Shown: one piece after another, positions 7,999-17,434 of the stretch | Numbering within the stretch: position 1 is the stretch's first letter | Layout of the letters: every line of letters begins with the position of its first letter | Assembly: GCA_963770995.1 (NCBI GenBank) | Contig: CAVYRS010000001.1 | Coordinates: 1,550,001-1,614,000, forward strand | Source: CAVSWN01 sp963770995 | GTDB lineage: Bacteria > Acidobacteriota > Vicinamibacteria > Vicinamibacterales > CAVVIG01 | Direction: 5' to 3' | DNA: 64,000 nucleotides | Made by a program: the position numbers and the translations under genes | Notes under the pieces: generated by a model | What the model was told of the DNA's origin: nothing | The model's input: the letters and a program-made list of their open reading frames with translations, nothing else | Databases searched by the model: none

Positions 7999-9072
7999 GT
8001 GACTCGTTGGCAGGCGCTGGCCGCCGTCGCGCTCACTACCACCGTCGCCGTGGCGCAGCAGGTGTCGCCGATGGTGCGAAGCGGCGACGTCACATTCGTC
8101 GCCAGCGGCGATCCCTCGGATCCGCCGCGGATCATCGCGGACTTCAACGGCTGGAATGGCGGCGAGATGACCCCGTCCGCGGATGGCCGGACGTTCACGC
8201 TGCACGTCACCCTGGATCCCGCGGCGCGGATCGAGTACCTCATCGCGTATCGCAATCGCTTCGCACTGGATCCCGGCAACCCGTTGTCGCTGCCGGCGCC
8301 GGCCGGGCCGCCGCGATCCGAGTTGCGGATGCCCGGTTATCGGCCGCCGATGCCGCTCGCCGCGCCGCGAGCGCGCGGGACCATCGATGACGTCGCGTTC
8401 GCGGGCCGGCGGATTCGCGTGTACGTGCCCCCGTTGCCGCAGCGCAATGATCCGGCTAAAGCCGGACCCCACGTACAGTCGGGAAATGGTCCGGCTGAAG
8501 ACGGACGCCACGTACGATCGGTGCTGTACGTGCACGACGGCGCCATCTTCCTGGACCAGCTGGCGCTTCCCGCGCTGCTCGATTCGCTCATCGACACGCG
8601 CCAGATCACGCCGGTCATCGTCGTGTTCATCGACGCCGTGGACCGGCACGACGACTACGAGCCTGGCTCCCCGTTTCGAACGGTCGTCACGAATGAAATC
8701 GTGCCGAGGATTGAACGGCAGTACGCGATCGCGGATGCGCGCCGCGGGCTGATCGGGCTGTCTCGGAGCACCGTGGGCGCGATCGACACGTGCGTCAACG
8801 GCGGGATCCGTTTCGACGTGTGCGCGCTCGTGGCGCCGGCGGTTGCGCGTTCCCTTTTCAGCGCCGTGCTTCCGCGGGCGACGATTGCCACGCAGTTTTT
8901 CATTGCCGCGGGGACCTACGACATCCCCTTGATCGCCGACGCGCGCGCGCTGCGAGACGAGCTCGAGCGTCGCACGCTCGCTGTGCATTACGCGGAGCAG
9001 CCCCAAGGGCACAACCATACGGCGTTCCGGGCCGCACTGCCCACGCTGCTCCGGGCGCTGTTCCCGATTTAG
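7999..9072 (+). CDS. Secreted alpha/beta-hydrolase esterase (Fes/IroE-like) with N-terminal E-set domain
   Basis: 357-residue predicted exported esterase. GTG start, signal peptide of about 20 residues (TRWQALAAVALTTTVAVAQQ). Then an immunoglobulin-like E-set/CBM48-type domain (ADFNGWNGGEMTPSADGRTF) and an esterase-D-like hydrolase domain (RSVLYVHDGAIFLDQL, VIVVFIDAVDRHDDYEPGS, TNEIVPRIERQYAI). The nucleophile elbow reads GLSRST where GxSxGG is usual, so the glycine after the serine is replaced. A C-terminal His lies in GHNHTAF. Two 39-base repeat units are inserted in frame near residues 150-175, between the E-set and hydrolase domains. Substrate unknown; siderophore or carbohydrate esters are possible by family. 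Confidence 0.8.
   Translation: MTRWQALAAVALTTTVAVAQQVSPMVRSGDVTFVASGDPSDPPRIIADFNGWNGGEMTPSADGRTFTLHVTLDPAARIEYLIAYRNRFALDPGNPLSLPAPAGPPRSELRMPGYRPPMPLAAPRARGTIDDVAFAGRRIRVYVPPLPQRNDPAKAGPHVQSGNGPAEDGRHVRSVLYVHDGAIFLDQLALPALLDSLIDTRQITPVIVVFIDAVDRHDDYEPGSPFRTVVTNEIVPRIERQYAIADARRGLIGLSRSTVGAIDTCVNGGIRFDVCALVAPAVARSLFSAVLPRATIATQFFIAAGTYDIPLIADARALRDELERRTLAVHYAEQPQGHNHTAFRAALPTLLRALFPI
8446..8523 (+). repeat. Two tandem 39-base repeat units inside a coding sequence
   Basis: Two imperfect 39-base units encode NDPAKAGPHVQSG and NGPAEDGRHVRSV. Each contains a TCCGGCT/GCCGGA-type palindromic core followed by CCACGTAC. They keep the esterase reading frame (13 codons each) and fall in an interdomain linker, consistent with a palindromic repeat tolerated in coding DNA. 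Confidence 0.7.
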
Positions 9073-9090
9073 CCCTTGTTCTTGGGATAG

Positions 9091-9296
9091 GTATCCGAGG
9101 CCGACAAGGTGGCGTCGCGCGTCACCGGTTTCGGCAAACACACGAGGACCTTCGTGGGCATCCCGGCCACCGGAAACAGGTGTCGATGAGCGGGATCTCG
9201 ATCCACCGGGTGAAGGACGGGAAGCTCGCCGAGCATTGGTCGCCAGTGGACGCGCGGTCGCTACTCCAGCAGATGGGCGCGATTCCGGCTGCATGA
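9091..9296 (+). pseudogene. Remnant of a SnoaL-like ester cyclase gene
   Basis: Only the C-terminal part of a SnoaL/NTF2-fold ester-cyclase-type protein is recognisable: VSEADKVASRVTGFGKHT and TFVGIPATG in one frame, then KQVSMSGISIHRVKDGKL and EHWSPVDARSLLQQMG in the next. The frames join near 9171, where one base appears to be missing. The N-terminal half is absent and no start or ribosome site is present. Likely a decayed gene fragment behind the esterase. Confidence 0.75.
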
Positions 9297-9356
9297 AGAC
9301 GGAAGTGTTACCTGCCGGGTATCCACCTACCAGTGCCCGTTTTTCTGATCGTCCCA

Positions 9357-9413
9357 AGATCTGATCCGGGATCTGATCCTGGATCTGATCCGGGATCAGA
9401 TCCGGATCAGATC
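9357..9413 (+). repeat. GATCTGATCC-type palindromic repeat, copy 1
   Basis: Repeated GATCTGATCC(G/T)GGATC units, self-complementary, just past the 3' end of the S9 peptidase gene. A related copy lies at 30181-30223. It may act as a terminator or REP-like element. No other function is visible. Confidence 0.7.
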
Positions 9414-9448
9414 GGCCACCGCGCCGCGCAGCCCGCGCCTGGCGCGGA

Positions 9449-11513
9449 TTACTGCTCCAGCGTCGACGTCGTCGCGCGGCTCTCCTTGGTGCGGTATTTT
9501 TCGAACCACGCCATCAGGTAGAGCTGCTGCAGAATCTGATGGGATGGCCGCCGCCAGCCGTGGAATTCTTCCGGCATCCGCACCATGAGCGTGTCGGCTT
9601 TCTTGACCAGCTTCAGCGCGCGGTAGAACTCCTCCGTTTGCCGGATCGGCGTGCGCAGATCCGCCTCGCCCGTCATCACCATCGTCGGCGTGGTGACGTT
9701 CGCCACGTAGTGCAGCGGCGATCGCACGGCGTATTCCATCGGATCTTCCCAGGGATACTTCTGGAACTGGCGATACCAGCCGGCGCCGTCGGTGTTGCCA
9801 ACGAACGAGTGCCAGTTGATCACCGGGCGCATGGCGACGGCGGCGCGGAAGCGATTCGTGTGGCCGACGATCCAGGCCGTCAGCACGCCGCCGCCGGATC
9901 CGCCGCACACGAACAGGTTGTCCTTGTCGATCCACCCCTTGGCGAGGGCCGTGTCCACGCCCTTCATCAGATCGTCGTAGTCTTTGCCGGGATAGCTGTA
10001 CTGAATGCCGTTGACGAACTCCTGTCCGTATCCCGTCGACCCGCGCGGATTCGTCCACAGCACCGCGTAGCCGTTCGCCGCCCAGTTCTGGAACGCCCAG
10101 CTCCAGCCGACTGAATACATGCTCCAAGGCCCGCCGTGAATCCAGAGCACGAGCGGGTATTTCTTCGCGGGATCGAAATTCGCCGGCTTCATCAACCAGC
10201 CCTGGACCTTCACGCCGTCGGGGGCGGTGTAAGTGAGCTCCTCCGCATCGGCGAGCGTCACGCTCGACAGCACGTCGGCGTTCACGTCGACGAGCGTCTT
10301 CGTCTCGGCCGGGCGCGCGATTGGAAACGCGACCAGCACACCCGGCTGATTGTGCGTCGCACGAATGGCGACCGCCTGGCCGTTCTTCGCAATCGACACG
10401 TTCGTCAGCATGTGCGTGCCGTTCGTGACGCGCTTCGGCTGGCTGCCCGGCGCGACGGCGACGAAGTACTCGTTCGCCTCGCCGCGCTCCTCCATCGAGT
10501 AGTAGACGCCCGATCCGTCGGTCGCCCAGACGATGTCGGACGGGGAGCTGGGGAGATTGCCGAGCCACAGCCGCTTGCCGCCGCCGTCCGCGTCCATCAC
10601 GTAGAGATGGCTGAGCGTGCTGGTGTAGTTCTTGTCGTCGTATCCCGTATACGCGATCCATTTCCCGTCCGGCGACGCGAGCGGCCCGCCGTCGGGTCCT
10701 TTGCGATCGGTCAGCGTCTTCACGTCGAGCGACGCGACGTCGACGGCATGGATCTCCGAATCGCCGCGCAGGTATTCGGCGTCAGGCTTGCGGATGCCCG
10801 ACACGAAGATTTTTTTGCCGTCGGCGGACCATTCGGCGCCGCTGTGGTTGTAGTTGCCCGACGTGATCTGCCGAGGCACGCCGCCGACCGTCGAATCGAC
10901 GACGAACACATGGTTGTAGCTCTTGAACGTGGCGCCGGTTCCGTCCGCCCCCCAACTCAAGCGATCGACGACCACGGCGCCAGGCGCCAGCTGCGCGCCG
11001 CGCGGCGTCTGCGGCAGCTTCACCGGGAGAATCGGCGTGTCGTCGCGCAGGTTCATCGTGAAGAGAATGCGCGATCCATCCGGCGACCACTTGAGCCCGC
11101 TCGGATCGCGATCGACGCGTGTCAGCTGAAGCGTCTCGCGCGTGTCGGCCCACATCACGTGGATCTGCGACGAGCCGGACTCGATTCGAGAGGAACGCGA
11201 TCCGCCTGCCGTCCGGCGACCACACCGGCGCGCTGTCGCGGAAGGTGCCGTCGGTGAGCTGGCGCAGGCGCTCGCCCTTGATGTCGATCACCCACAGGTT
11301 CGACGCACCCTGATCCTTCATGATGTCCACGAACCCGCGCCCGAACACGACCTGCGACCCGTCGGGCGCAATGTCCGGGTTCGAGATCGACTCCATCTGG
11401 AAGAACGTTTCCTTGTCCAGATACTTCGGCGCGTTCTGGGCCGAGGGCGACAGCGTGAGAGCGACGAGCAGCGCGGACGTCACGGCGAGCAGGCGTCGGT
11501 TGATCAGCATCAT
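9449..11513 (-). CDS. S9 family prolyl-oligopeptidase-like peptidase (one frameshift)
   Basis: Exported serine peptidase of about 690 residues when two frames are joined. Signal peptide NRRLLAVTSALLVALTLSPS, then a WD40/TolB-like propeller (NPDIAPDGSQVVFGRG, PVWSPDGRRIAFLSN) and the C-terminal alpha/beta-hydrolase domain. The catalytic serine is in CGGSGGG, the Asp in TGEADLRTP and the His in EFHGWRRP. The frame breaks near 11185-11190, after IAFLSN and before ESGSSQIHVMWADTRE; removing one base restores a continuous propeller. No substitution or internal stop is otherwise present, so a sequencing error is as likely as a true mutation. Likely role: cleavage of short peptides in the periplasm. 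Confidence 0.85.
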
Positions 11514-11592
11514 CCACTCCTCAAGTGGCGTGTATGGTACGACGGCTGGGACATATTCGCGCAGGATCGTGGCCGTGGTACATACTTTTCAC

Positions 11593-13026
11593 ATGCGAAC
11601 GTTCCTGTCGGCCGCTCTGGCCGTCGCCGGCTCTGCCGTAGCCATGATTAGTGCGGCAGCGCCGCCGGAGTGGCCGCAGTTCCGCGGACCAGGGGGTCTC
11701 GGCGTCGCCGACGAATCGTCGTTGCCCGAACACTGGTCCGCCGTCGACAACGTCGCCTGGGCCATCGACATCCCGGGACGCGGCTGGTCGTCGCCGATCG
11801 TGGCGGGCGGCCGTGTGTTCGTGACAACGGCCGTCAATCCGGGCGCGTTCAAGGCGCCGTCGACCGGCATCTTCGGCAACGACTACGCCGCGGAGCTCGA
11901 GAAGCAGGGCCTCTCCGAGGGGGAGATCCTGAAGCGCGTCGTCGGACGCGACATCGAGCTCAAGAGCGAATCGGGGGCGATCAGCTACGAGGTACTGGCG
12001 ATCGACGCGAAGAGCGGCAAGGTGCTGTGGACGCGGGAGGCCCATCGTGGCGAGCCAGCGGGCGGCCGTCACCGCAAGAACACGTATGCGTCGGAAACGC
12101 CGGTCACCGACGGCGAACGGCTGTATGCCTCTTTCGGCGGCAACGTGGGCCTGTTCTGCTACACCTTCGACGGCGCGCTGCTCTGGAAGCACACCTGGGA
12201 TCCGCAGCCGATCTATCTCGATTTCGGCACAGCCTCGTCGCCCGTCGTGCACGCCGGACGCGTCTACCAACTGCACGACAACGACGGCAAATCGTTTCTC
12301 GCGGCGCTCGACGCCAAAACCGGCAAAGAGCTCTGGACGGTTGCGCGCACCGACGCCGCGCCGATGAAGTCCGGCTGGGCGACTCCCTTTGTGTGGACGC
12401 ATGACGGACGCACTGAGATAGTGACGATCGGCCGCGGCCTCGTGATCAGCTACGACATCGACGGCAAGGAGATCTGGCGTCTGAAGGGCATGACGCAGGC
12501 GACGCCGAGCCCCGTCGCCGCCGGCGGCTTGTTGTACGTCGGCTCGGGATCGCAGGGCGAGTCCGGGCGTCCGCTGATGGCGATCCGCCCCGGTGCGACA
12601 GGCGACATTTCACTCGCCAAAGATCAGTCGACCAGCGCGTTCGTGGCGTGGGCGCAGCCGCGTTTCTCCGGCTACACACCGTCGCCGCTCGTCTATCAGG
12701 ACCGCATCTACGCCGTGAACGACAACGGCATCCTGCAGGTGGCGAACGCGAAGACCGGCGTCGAGATCTTCAAGGCGCGCATCGGCGGCGGGGGACACAC
12801 CTTTTCGAGCTCGCCGCTGGCGAGCCGCGGCCGGATCTATTTTCTCTGTGAAGACGGCGACGCGTTCGTCATTCGCGCGAGCGATCGGTACGAGGAGCTG
12901 GCCCACAACACGCTCGACGAGATGAGCCTGGCCACACCCGCGGCGGACGCGGATGGGTTGTACGTGCGCACGCAAACGAAGCTGTATCGGATTCGCAATT
13001 CGATGAGCGGGCCTGCCGCGCCGTAG
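11593..13026 (+). CDS. Exported PQQ-binding-like beta-propeller protein
   Basis: 477-residue predicted periplasmic protein with signal peptide (RTFLSAALAVAGSAVAMISA) followed by the PEWPQFRGPGGLGVADES motif typical of PQQ-like repeat proteins. Several AW/W-rich blades follow, for example LLWKHTWDPQPIYL and GKELWTVARTDAAPM, each about 50 residues, fitting an eight-bladed propeller. No dehydrogenase active-site signature (such as vicinal cysteines) is seen, so it may be a scaffold or binding protein rather than an enzyme. The start ATG at 11593 puts the signal peptide first; longer in-frame extensions overlap the divergent peptidase promoter and are not convincing. Confidence 0.88.
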   Translation: MRTFLSAALAVAGSAVAMISAAAPPEWPQFRGPGGLGVADESSLPEHWSAVDNVAWAIDIPGRGWSSPIVAGGRVFVTTAVNPGAFKAPSTGIFGNDYAAELEKQGLSEGEILKRVVGRDIELKSESGAISYEVLAIDAKSGKVLWTREAHRGEPAGGRHRKNTYASETPVTDGERLYASFGGNVGLFCYTFDGALLWKHTWDPQPIYLDFGTASSPVVHAGRVYQLHDNDGKSFLAALDAKTGKELWTVARTDAAPMKSGWATPFVWTHDGRTEIVTIGRGLVISYDIDGKEIWRLKGMTQATPSPVAAGGLLYVGSGSQGESGRPLMAIRPGATGDISLAKDQSTSAFVAWAQPRFSGYTPSPLVYQDRIYAVNDNGILQVANAKTGVEIFKARIGGGGHTFSSSPLASRGRIYFLCEDGDAFVIRASDRYEELAHNTLDEMSLATPAADADGLYVRTQTKLYRIRNSMSGPAAP

Positions 13027-13094
13027 CTCGCTCGAGCAGATGGCGAGCGGAGGCGGGGCCTGGAACCTTTCCCGTTCGCGAGAGTCCAAACCAC

Positions 13095-14210
13095 ATGTTG
13101 TCGAGAACCGTCGGGCTGGCGATCGTCGTGCTGGCCCCCATCCTCGCAAGCGCCTGTAAACAGGCCGACCCCGGGCCGCCGCCGGCCATGCCGCCGACAC
13201 CGGTGTCGCTCGCCGTGGCGAACACCGCGCCCATCGACGACGCGACCGAGTACGTCGCGACGCTCAAGTCGCTGCGCTCGACGACGCATCCAGCCGCAGA
13301 TCGACGGCCAGATCACGCAGATCCTCGTGAAGTCGGGCGACCGCGTGCGCACCAGGGCGCGCCGCTGATGCAGATCGATGCCGCGCCGCCAGCAGGCGGC
13401 GGTGTCGAGCCAGGAGGCCGAGCGCGCCGTCGCGCGAGGCAGCCGTGAGCTTCGCCCGCCAGCAGGCGCAGCGCACGCAGCGAGCTGTTCGCCGCCGGCG
13501 CCATCAGCAAGCAGGAGCAGGAGCAGGCGGAGACCGCGCTGCGGACGGCCGAGGCGAACCTGAAGGCGCTGCAGGCCCAGGTCCAGCAGCAGGAGGTGCA
13601 GCTGCGCTACTACACCGTCACCGCGCCGACCGCCGGCATCGTCGGCGACGTGCCGGTGCGCGTCGGCAGCCAGGTGACGCCGCAGACCGCTGCTGACGAC
13701 GATCGATCAGAACGAGACGCTCGAGGTCTACGTCGCGGTGCCGATCGAGCGCGCGCAGCGCTCTGACGCAGCGGCCTGCCGATTCGCATTCTCGAGCAGC
13801 GACGGCTCGGACACGCTGGTCGCGACCACGACGATCGGACTTCATCTCGCCGCACGTGGACGATCAGACGCAGTCGGTGCTCGTGAAGGGCACGGTCCAG
13901 AATCCCGGCGGGCGGCTGCGCGCGTCGCAGTACGTCCGCGCGCGGATCGTCTGGAAGACCAGCCGAGGGACTCGTCGTGCCGGTGACCGGCGGTCCTGCG
14001 CATCAACGGGCAGTTCTTCGCGTTCGTCGCGGAAGACGCCGGCGGCAAGCTGGTCGCGAAGCAGCGCGCGATCACGGTCGGCCCGATCGTCGGCGACAAC
14101 TACCCGGTGCTCGACGGCATCAAGCCGGGCGAGCGCGTCGTGACGTCCGGCGCGCAGAAGCTTGCCGACGGCGCGCCGATCCAGGCAAGCGCCGTCGGGC
14201 AGCGCCCTGA
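13095..14210 (+). CDS. RND efflux periplasmic adaptor (MFP/AcrA family), frameshifted
   Basis: Membrane-fusion protein linking an inner-membrane RND pump to an outer-membrane channel. The start shows a lipoprotein-like signal (AIVVLAPILASACKQADPG; lipobox LASAC). After joining frames the family pieces appear in order: QIDGQITQILVKSGDRV (lipoyl domain), the coiled hairpin around GAISKQEQEQAETALRTAE, YYTVTAPTAGIVGDVPVRVG, and AFVAEDAGGKLVAKQRAITV with VVTSGAQKLADGAPI at the end. About a dozen single-base shifts occur between 13287 and 13991, nearly all resembling one extra base (for example at 13386, 13481, 13689, 13800). The protein sense is otherwise intact, so sequence error is the simplest explanation. 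First gene of the efflux operon. Confidence 0.82.
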
Positions 14211-14213
14211 TGC

Positions 14214-17200
14214 ATGGCCGACACGTTCATCCAGCGGCCGATCCTGGCGAGCGTGTGCTCGCTCGTGATCATCCTCGCCGGCGCTCATCGCGATCCCGAC
14301 GCTGCCGATCGCGCAGTTCCCCGAGCTGGCGCCGCCGCCGGTGCCAGGTGTCGGCGTTCTACAACGGCGCCGAACGCCGCAGACCGTCGAGACCGCCGTC
14401 ACCATTCCGCTCGAGCAGGCGATCAACGGCGTCGAGGGCATGCAGTACATGACCTCGACGAGCGGCAACGACGGCATCGTGCGCGATCATCGTCACCTTC
14501 GACCTGACGCGCGATCTCGACGTCGCCGCGGTCGACGTGCAGAACCGCATCTCGCAGGCCGAAGGACGGCTGCCGAACGAGGTCAAGCAGGTCGGCATCT
14601 CGGTGACGAAGGTCTCGACGCAACTTCGTCCTCGCGGCGGCGGCGTACGCGGAGAACGACGAATACGACCCGCTGTTCATCAGCAACTACGTCGATCGGT
14701 TCGTCGTGGACGAGATCAAGCGCGTGCCCGGCGTCGGCAACGTCTTCGTCTTCGGCATCGGCCGCTACGCGATGCGGCTGTGGCTCGATCCCGACAAGCT
14801 GGCCGGCGCGCAACGTGACGGCCGACGAAGTCGTGCAGGCGCTGCGCGAGCAGAACGTGCAGGTCGCCGCCGGGCGCCGTGGGGTCGGAGCCCGCGCCGA
14901 AGGGCCACACCTATCCAGATCAGCGTGCGCGCGGCGGGCCGGCTGACCGAGCCGGCGCGAGTTCGACAACATCATTCTCAAGCGCGCGCCGGACGGATCG
15001 CTCGTGCGCGTGAAGGACGTCGGGCGCACCGAGCTCGGCGCCGAGAGCTACGGCACGCGCGTCGCGATACAACGCGCGCGACGCGGTCGGCTTCGGCGTG
15101 CTGCAGCTGCCGACCGCGAACTCGCTGCAGGTCTATCGCGACGTCAACGCCGAGATCGACCGGCTGTCGAAGCGGTTCCCGCCGGGCCTCAAGATCGACA
15201 GTCGCCTTCGACACGACGAGCGTCGTCTCCGAGTCGATTCGCGAGGTCGTCGACACGCTGGCCGAAGCGATCGGGCTCGTCATCCTCGTCATGTTCCTGT
15301 TCCTGCAGAACTGGCGGACGACGCTGATTCCGGCGATCACGATTCCGGTGTCGCTCGTCGGGACGTTCGCGTTCGTGAAGCTGTTCGGCTTCTCGATCAA
15401 CACGCTGACGCTGTTCGGCATCACGCTGGCCACTGGACTCGTCGTGGACGACGCGATTGTCGTGATCGAGAACATCGAACGCCACATCCACGAGCTTCGC
15501 CGCACGCCCGAGCGAAGCCGCGTCCTCGCGCGATGGCGCGAGGTGACGAGCGCCGTGATCGCGACCGCGCTCGTGCTGGCCGCGGTCTTCGTGCCGGTTG
15601 CATTCTTTCCCGGCACGACCGGCCGTCTTTATCAGCAGTTCGCGCTGACCATCGCGGTCTCGATGGCCATCTCGGCCTTCAACGCGCTCACGCTGACGCC
15701 GTCGCTTGCGGCGCTGCTCCTGCGCCGCGTGAACAAGCCGAAAGGGTTGTTCTTCCGCGGCGTCAACCGCGTGATCGACGGCGGAACGGCCGCCATGGTC
15801 GCCGGGCTGCGCCGTCTGATTCGCGCCCGCTATGTCGTGACGCTCGTCTTCGTCGGCCTGCTGGCGGCGACCTACTGGGTCTACAAGACCGTGCCCGGCG
15901 GCTTCGTGCCCGACGAGGATCAGGGCTACGTGATGGTGCTCGTGCAGGCGCCGCCCGGCGCGTCGCTCGACTACACGATGAACATCGTGAAGCAGACCGA
16001 GCAGATCATGCTGAAGATGCCCGAGATGCTGCAGATGTTCGCGGCCGGCGGGTTCGGCTTCACCGGCACGAGTCCGAACCAGGGCATCCTGTTCGCGCAG
16101 CTCAAGGACTTCAAGGAACGTCGCGGCGAGGAACACTCGGCGAAGGCGGTCGTCGGGCAGACTGTTCGGCGCGTTCAGCCAGATTCCGGGCGCGATGGTC
16201 ATTCCGTTCCTCCCGCCGTCGATCAACGGGCTCGGCAACTTCGGCGGCATCACCTACGAGCTGCTCGATCAGAGCGGCGGGCCGATCGAGAATCTCTCGA
16301 CGGTCGCAGGACAGGTGATCGGCGAGGCCAACAAATCGCCCGGCCTGACGGGCGTCTTCACGCAGTTCACGGCGAACGATCCGCAGTTCGTGGTCACGAT
16401 CGATCGCGAGCAGGCCAAGAGCCTCGGCATGTCGCTCGGCGACATCACCGGCACGATGCAGGTGCTGATGGGATCGGCCTACGTGAACGACTTCGATTTC
16501 AACGGCCGGTCGTATCGCGTGTACGTGCAGGCGGATCAGCAGTTCCGGTCAAATCCAGCCGACATCGAGAGGTACTACGTCCGCACCGCGTCGGGCATGA
16601 CGCCGCTGAGCAACGTCGTCTCGGTGAAGGAGGCGACGGCGCCCAAGGCCATCAACCATTTCAACCTGGCACGGTCGGCAACGATCAACGGCTCTGCAGC
16701 GCCCGGCTTCAGCTCCGGCCAGGCGCTGGCGACGATGGCGCAGGTGTCGGAGCGGACGCTGCCGCAGGGATTCTCCTACGCGTGGTCGGGGTTGTCGCTC
16801 GAGGAAATCAAGGCCGGCAGCCAGTCGCTGGCGATCTTCGGCCTGGCGCTGCTGCTCGTCTACCTGACGCTCGCGGGCCAGTACGAAAGCCTGACGCTGC
16901 CCTTCATCATCCTGCTGTCCGTGCCGCTGGCGATCATGGGCGCGCTCGCCGCGCAGTGGGGACGCGGGCTGATCAACGACGTCTACTGCCAGATTGGCCT
17001 GGTGATGCTGATCGGCCTGTCCGCCAAGAACGGCATCCTCGTCGTCGAGTTCGCCGAACAACTGCGGGCGCGCGGGATGTCGATTACCGACGCAGCGGTC
17101 GAGGCCGCGCGGATTCGTCTGCGGCCGATTCTGATGACGTCGCTGGCGTTCATCCTCGGCGTCATGCCGCTCGTCGTCGCCAGCGGCGCGGGAAGCGCCG

Positions 17201-17337
17201 CGCGGCACTCGGTCGGCACGACCGTCGCGGGCGGCATGATCGCGTCGACGTTCCTGAATCTGGCCTTCATCCCGGTGTTGTATGTCGTCGTCAAGAGCCT
17301 GGGGCGGCGCCGCAAGTCGGAGCCCGGCGATGTGTAG
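14214..17337 (+). CDS. RND efflux inner-membrane pump (HAE1/AcrB family), frameshifted in first third
   Basis: Proton-driven multidrug exporter, about 1040 residues when frames are joined. It starts ADTFIQRPILASVCSLVIIL, the typical HAE1 N-terminus. Porter-domain motifs include TVETAVTIPLEQAINGVEGM and VDRFVVDEIKRVPGVGNV. Transmembrane helix 4 carries LATGLVVDDAIVVIENIERH with the proton-relay Asp pair. The C-terminal half (IDREQAKSLGMSLGDI, GLVMLIGLSAKNGILVVEFA) is clean. Extra single bases fall between about 14284 and 15201, with a last one near 16162; 16195-17337 reads without interruption. Same artefact-like pattern as the adaptor gene. The stop at 17337 precedes the outer-membrane gene by about 100 bases containing a palindromic repeat. 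Confidence 0.88.
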
Positions 17338-17365
17338 CGCGATGCCGGTCGCGCGCCGCTCCACC

Positions 17366-17433
17366 GCTCGTCCTGAGCCTGTCGAAGGACGAGCAAGCCA
17401 TCGCTCGTGGTTCGACAAGCTCACCACGAGCGG
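17366..17433 (+). repeat. Twin-hairpin palindromic repeat (RPEPVEG type), copy 1
   Basis: Two hairpins in tandem: GCTCGTCCT/AGGACGAGC (17366-17394) and GCTCGTGGT/ACCACGAGC (17403-17431). Their loops, GAGCCTGTCGA and TTCGACAAGCTC, are nearly complementary to each other. The element ends one base before the ATG of the outer-membrane efflux gene. A second copy lies at 36074-36137. Confidence 0.85.
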
Positions 17434-17434
17434 C

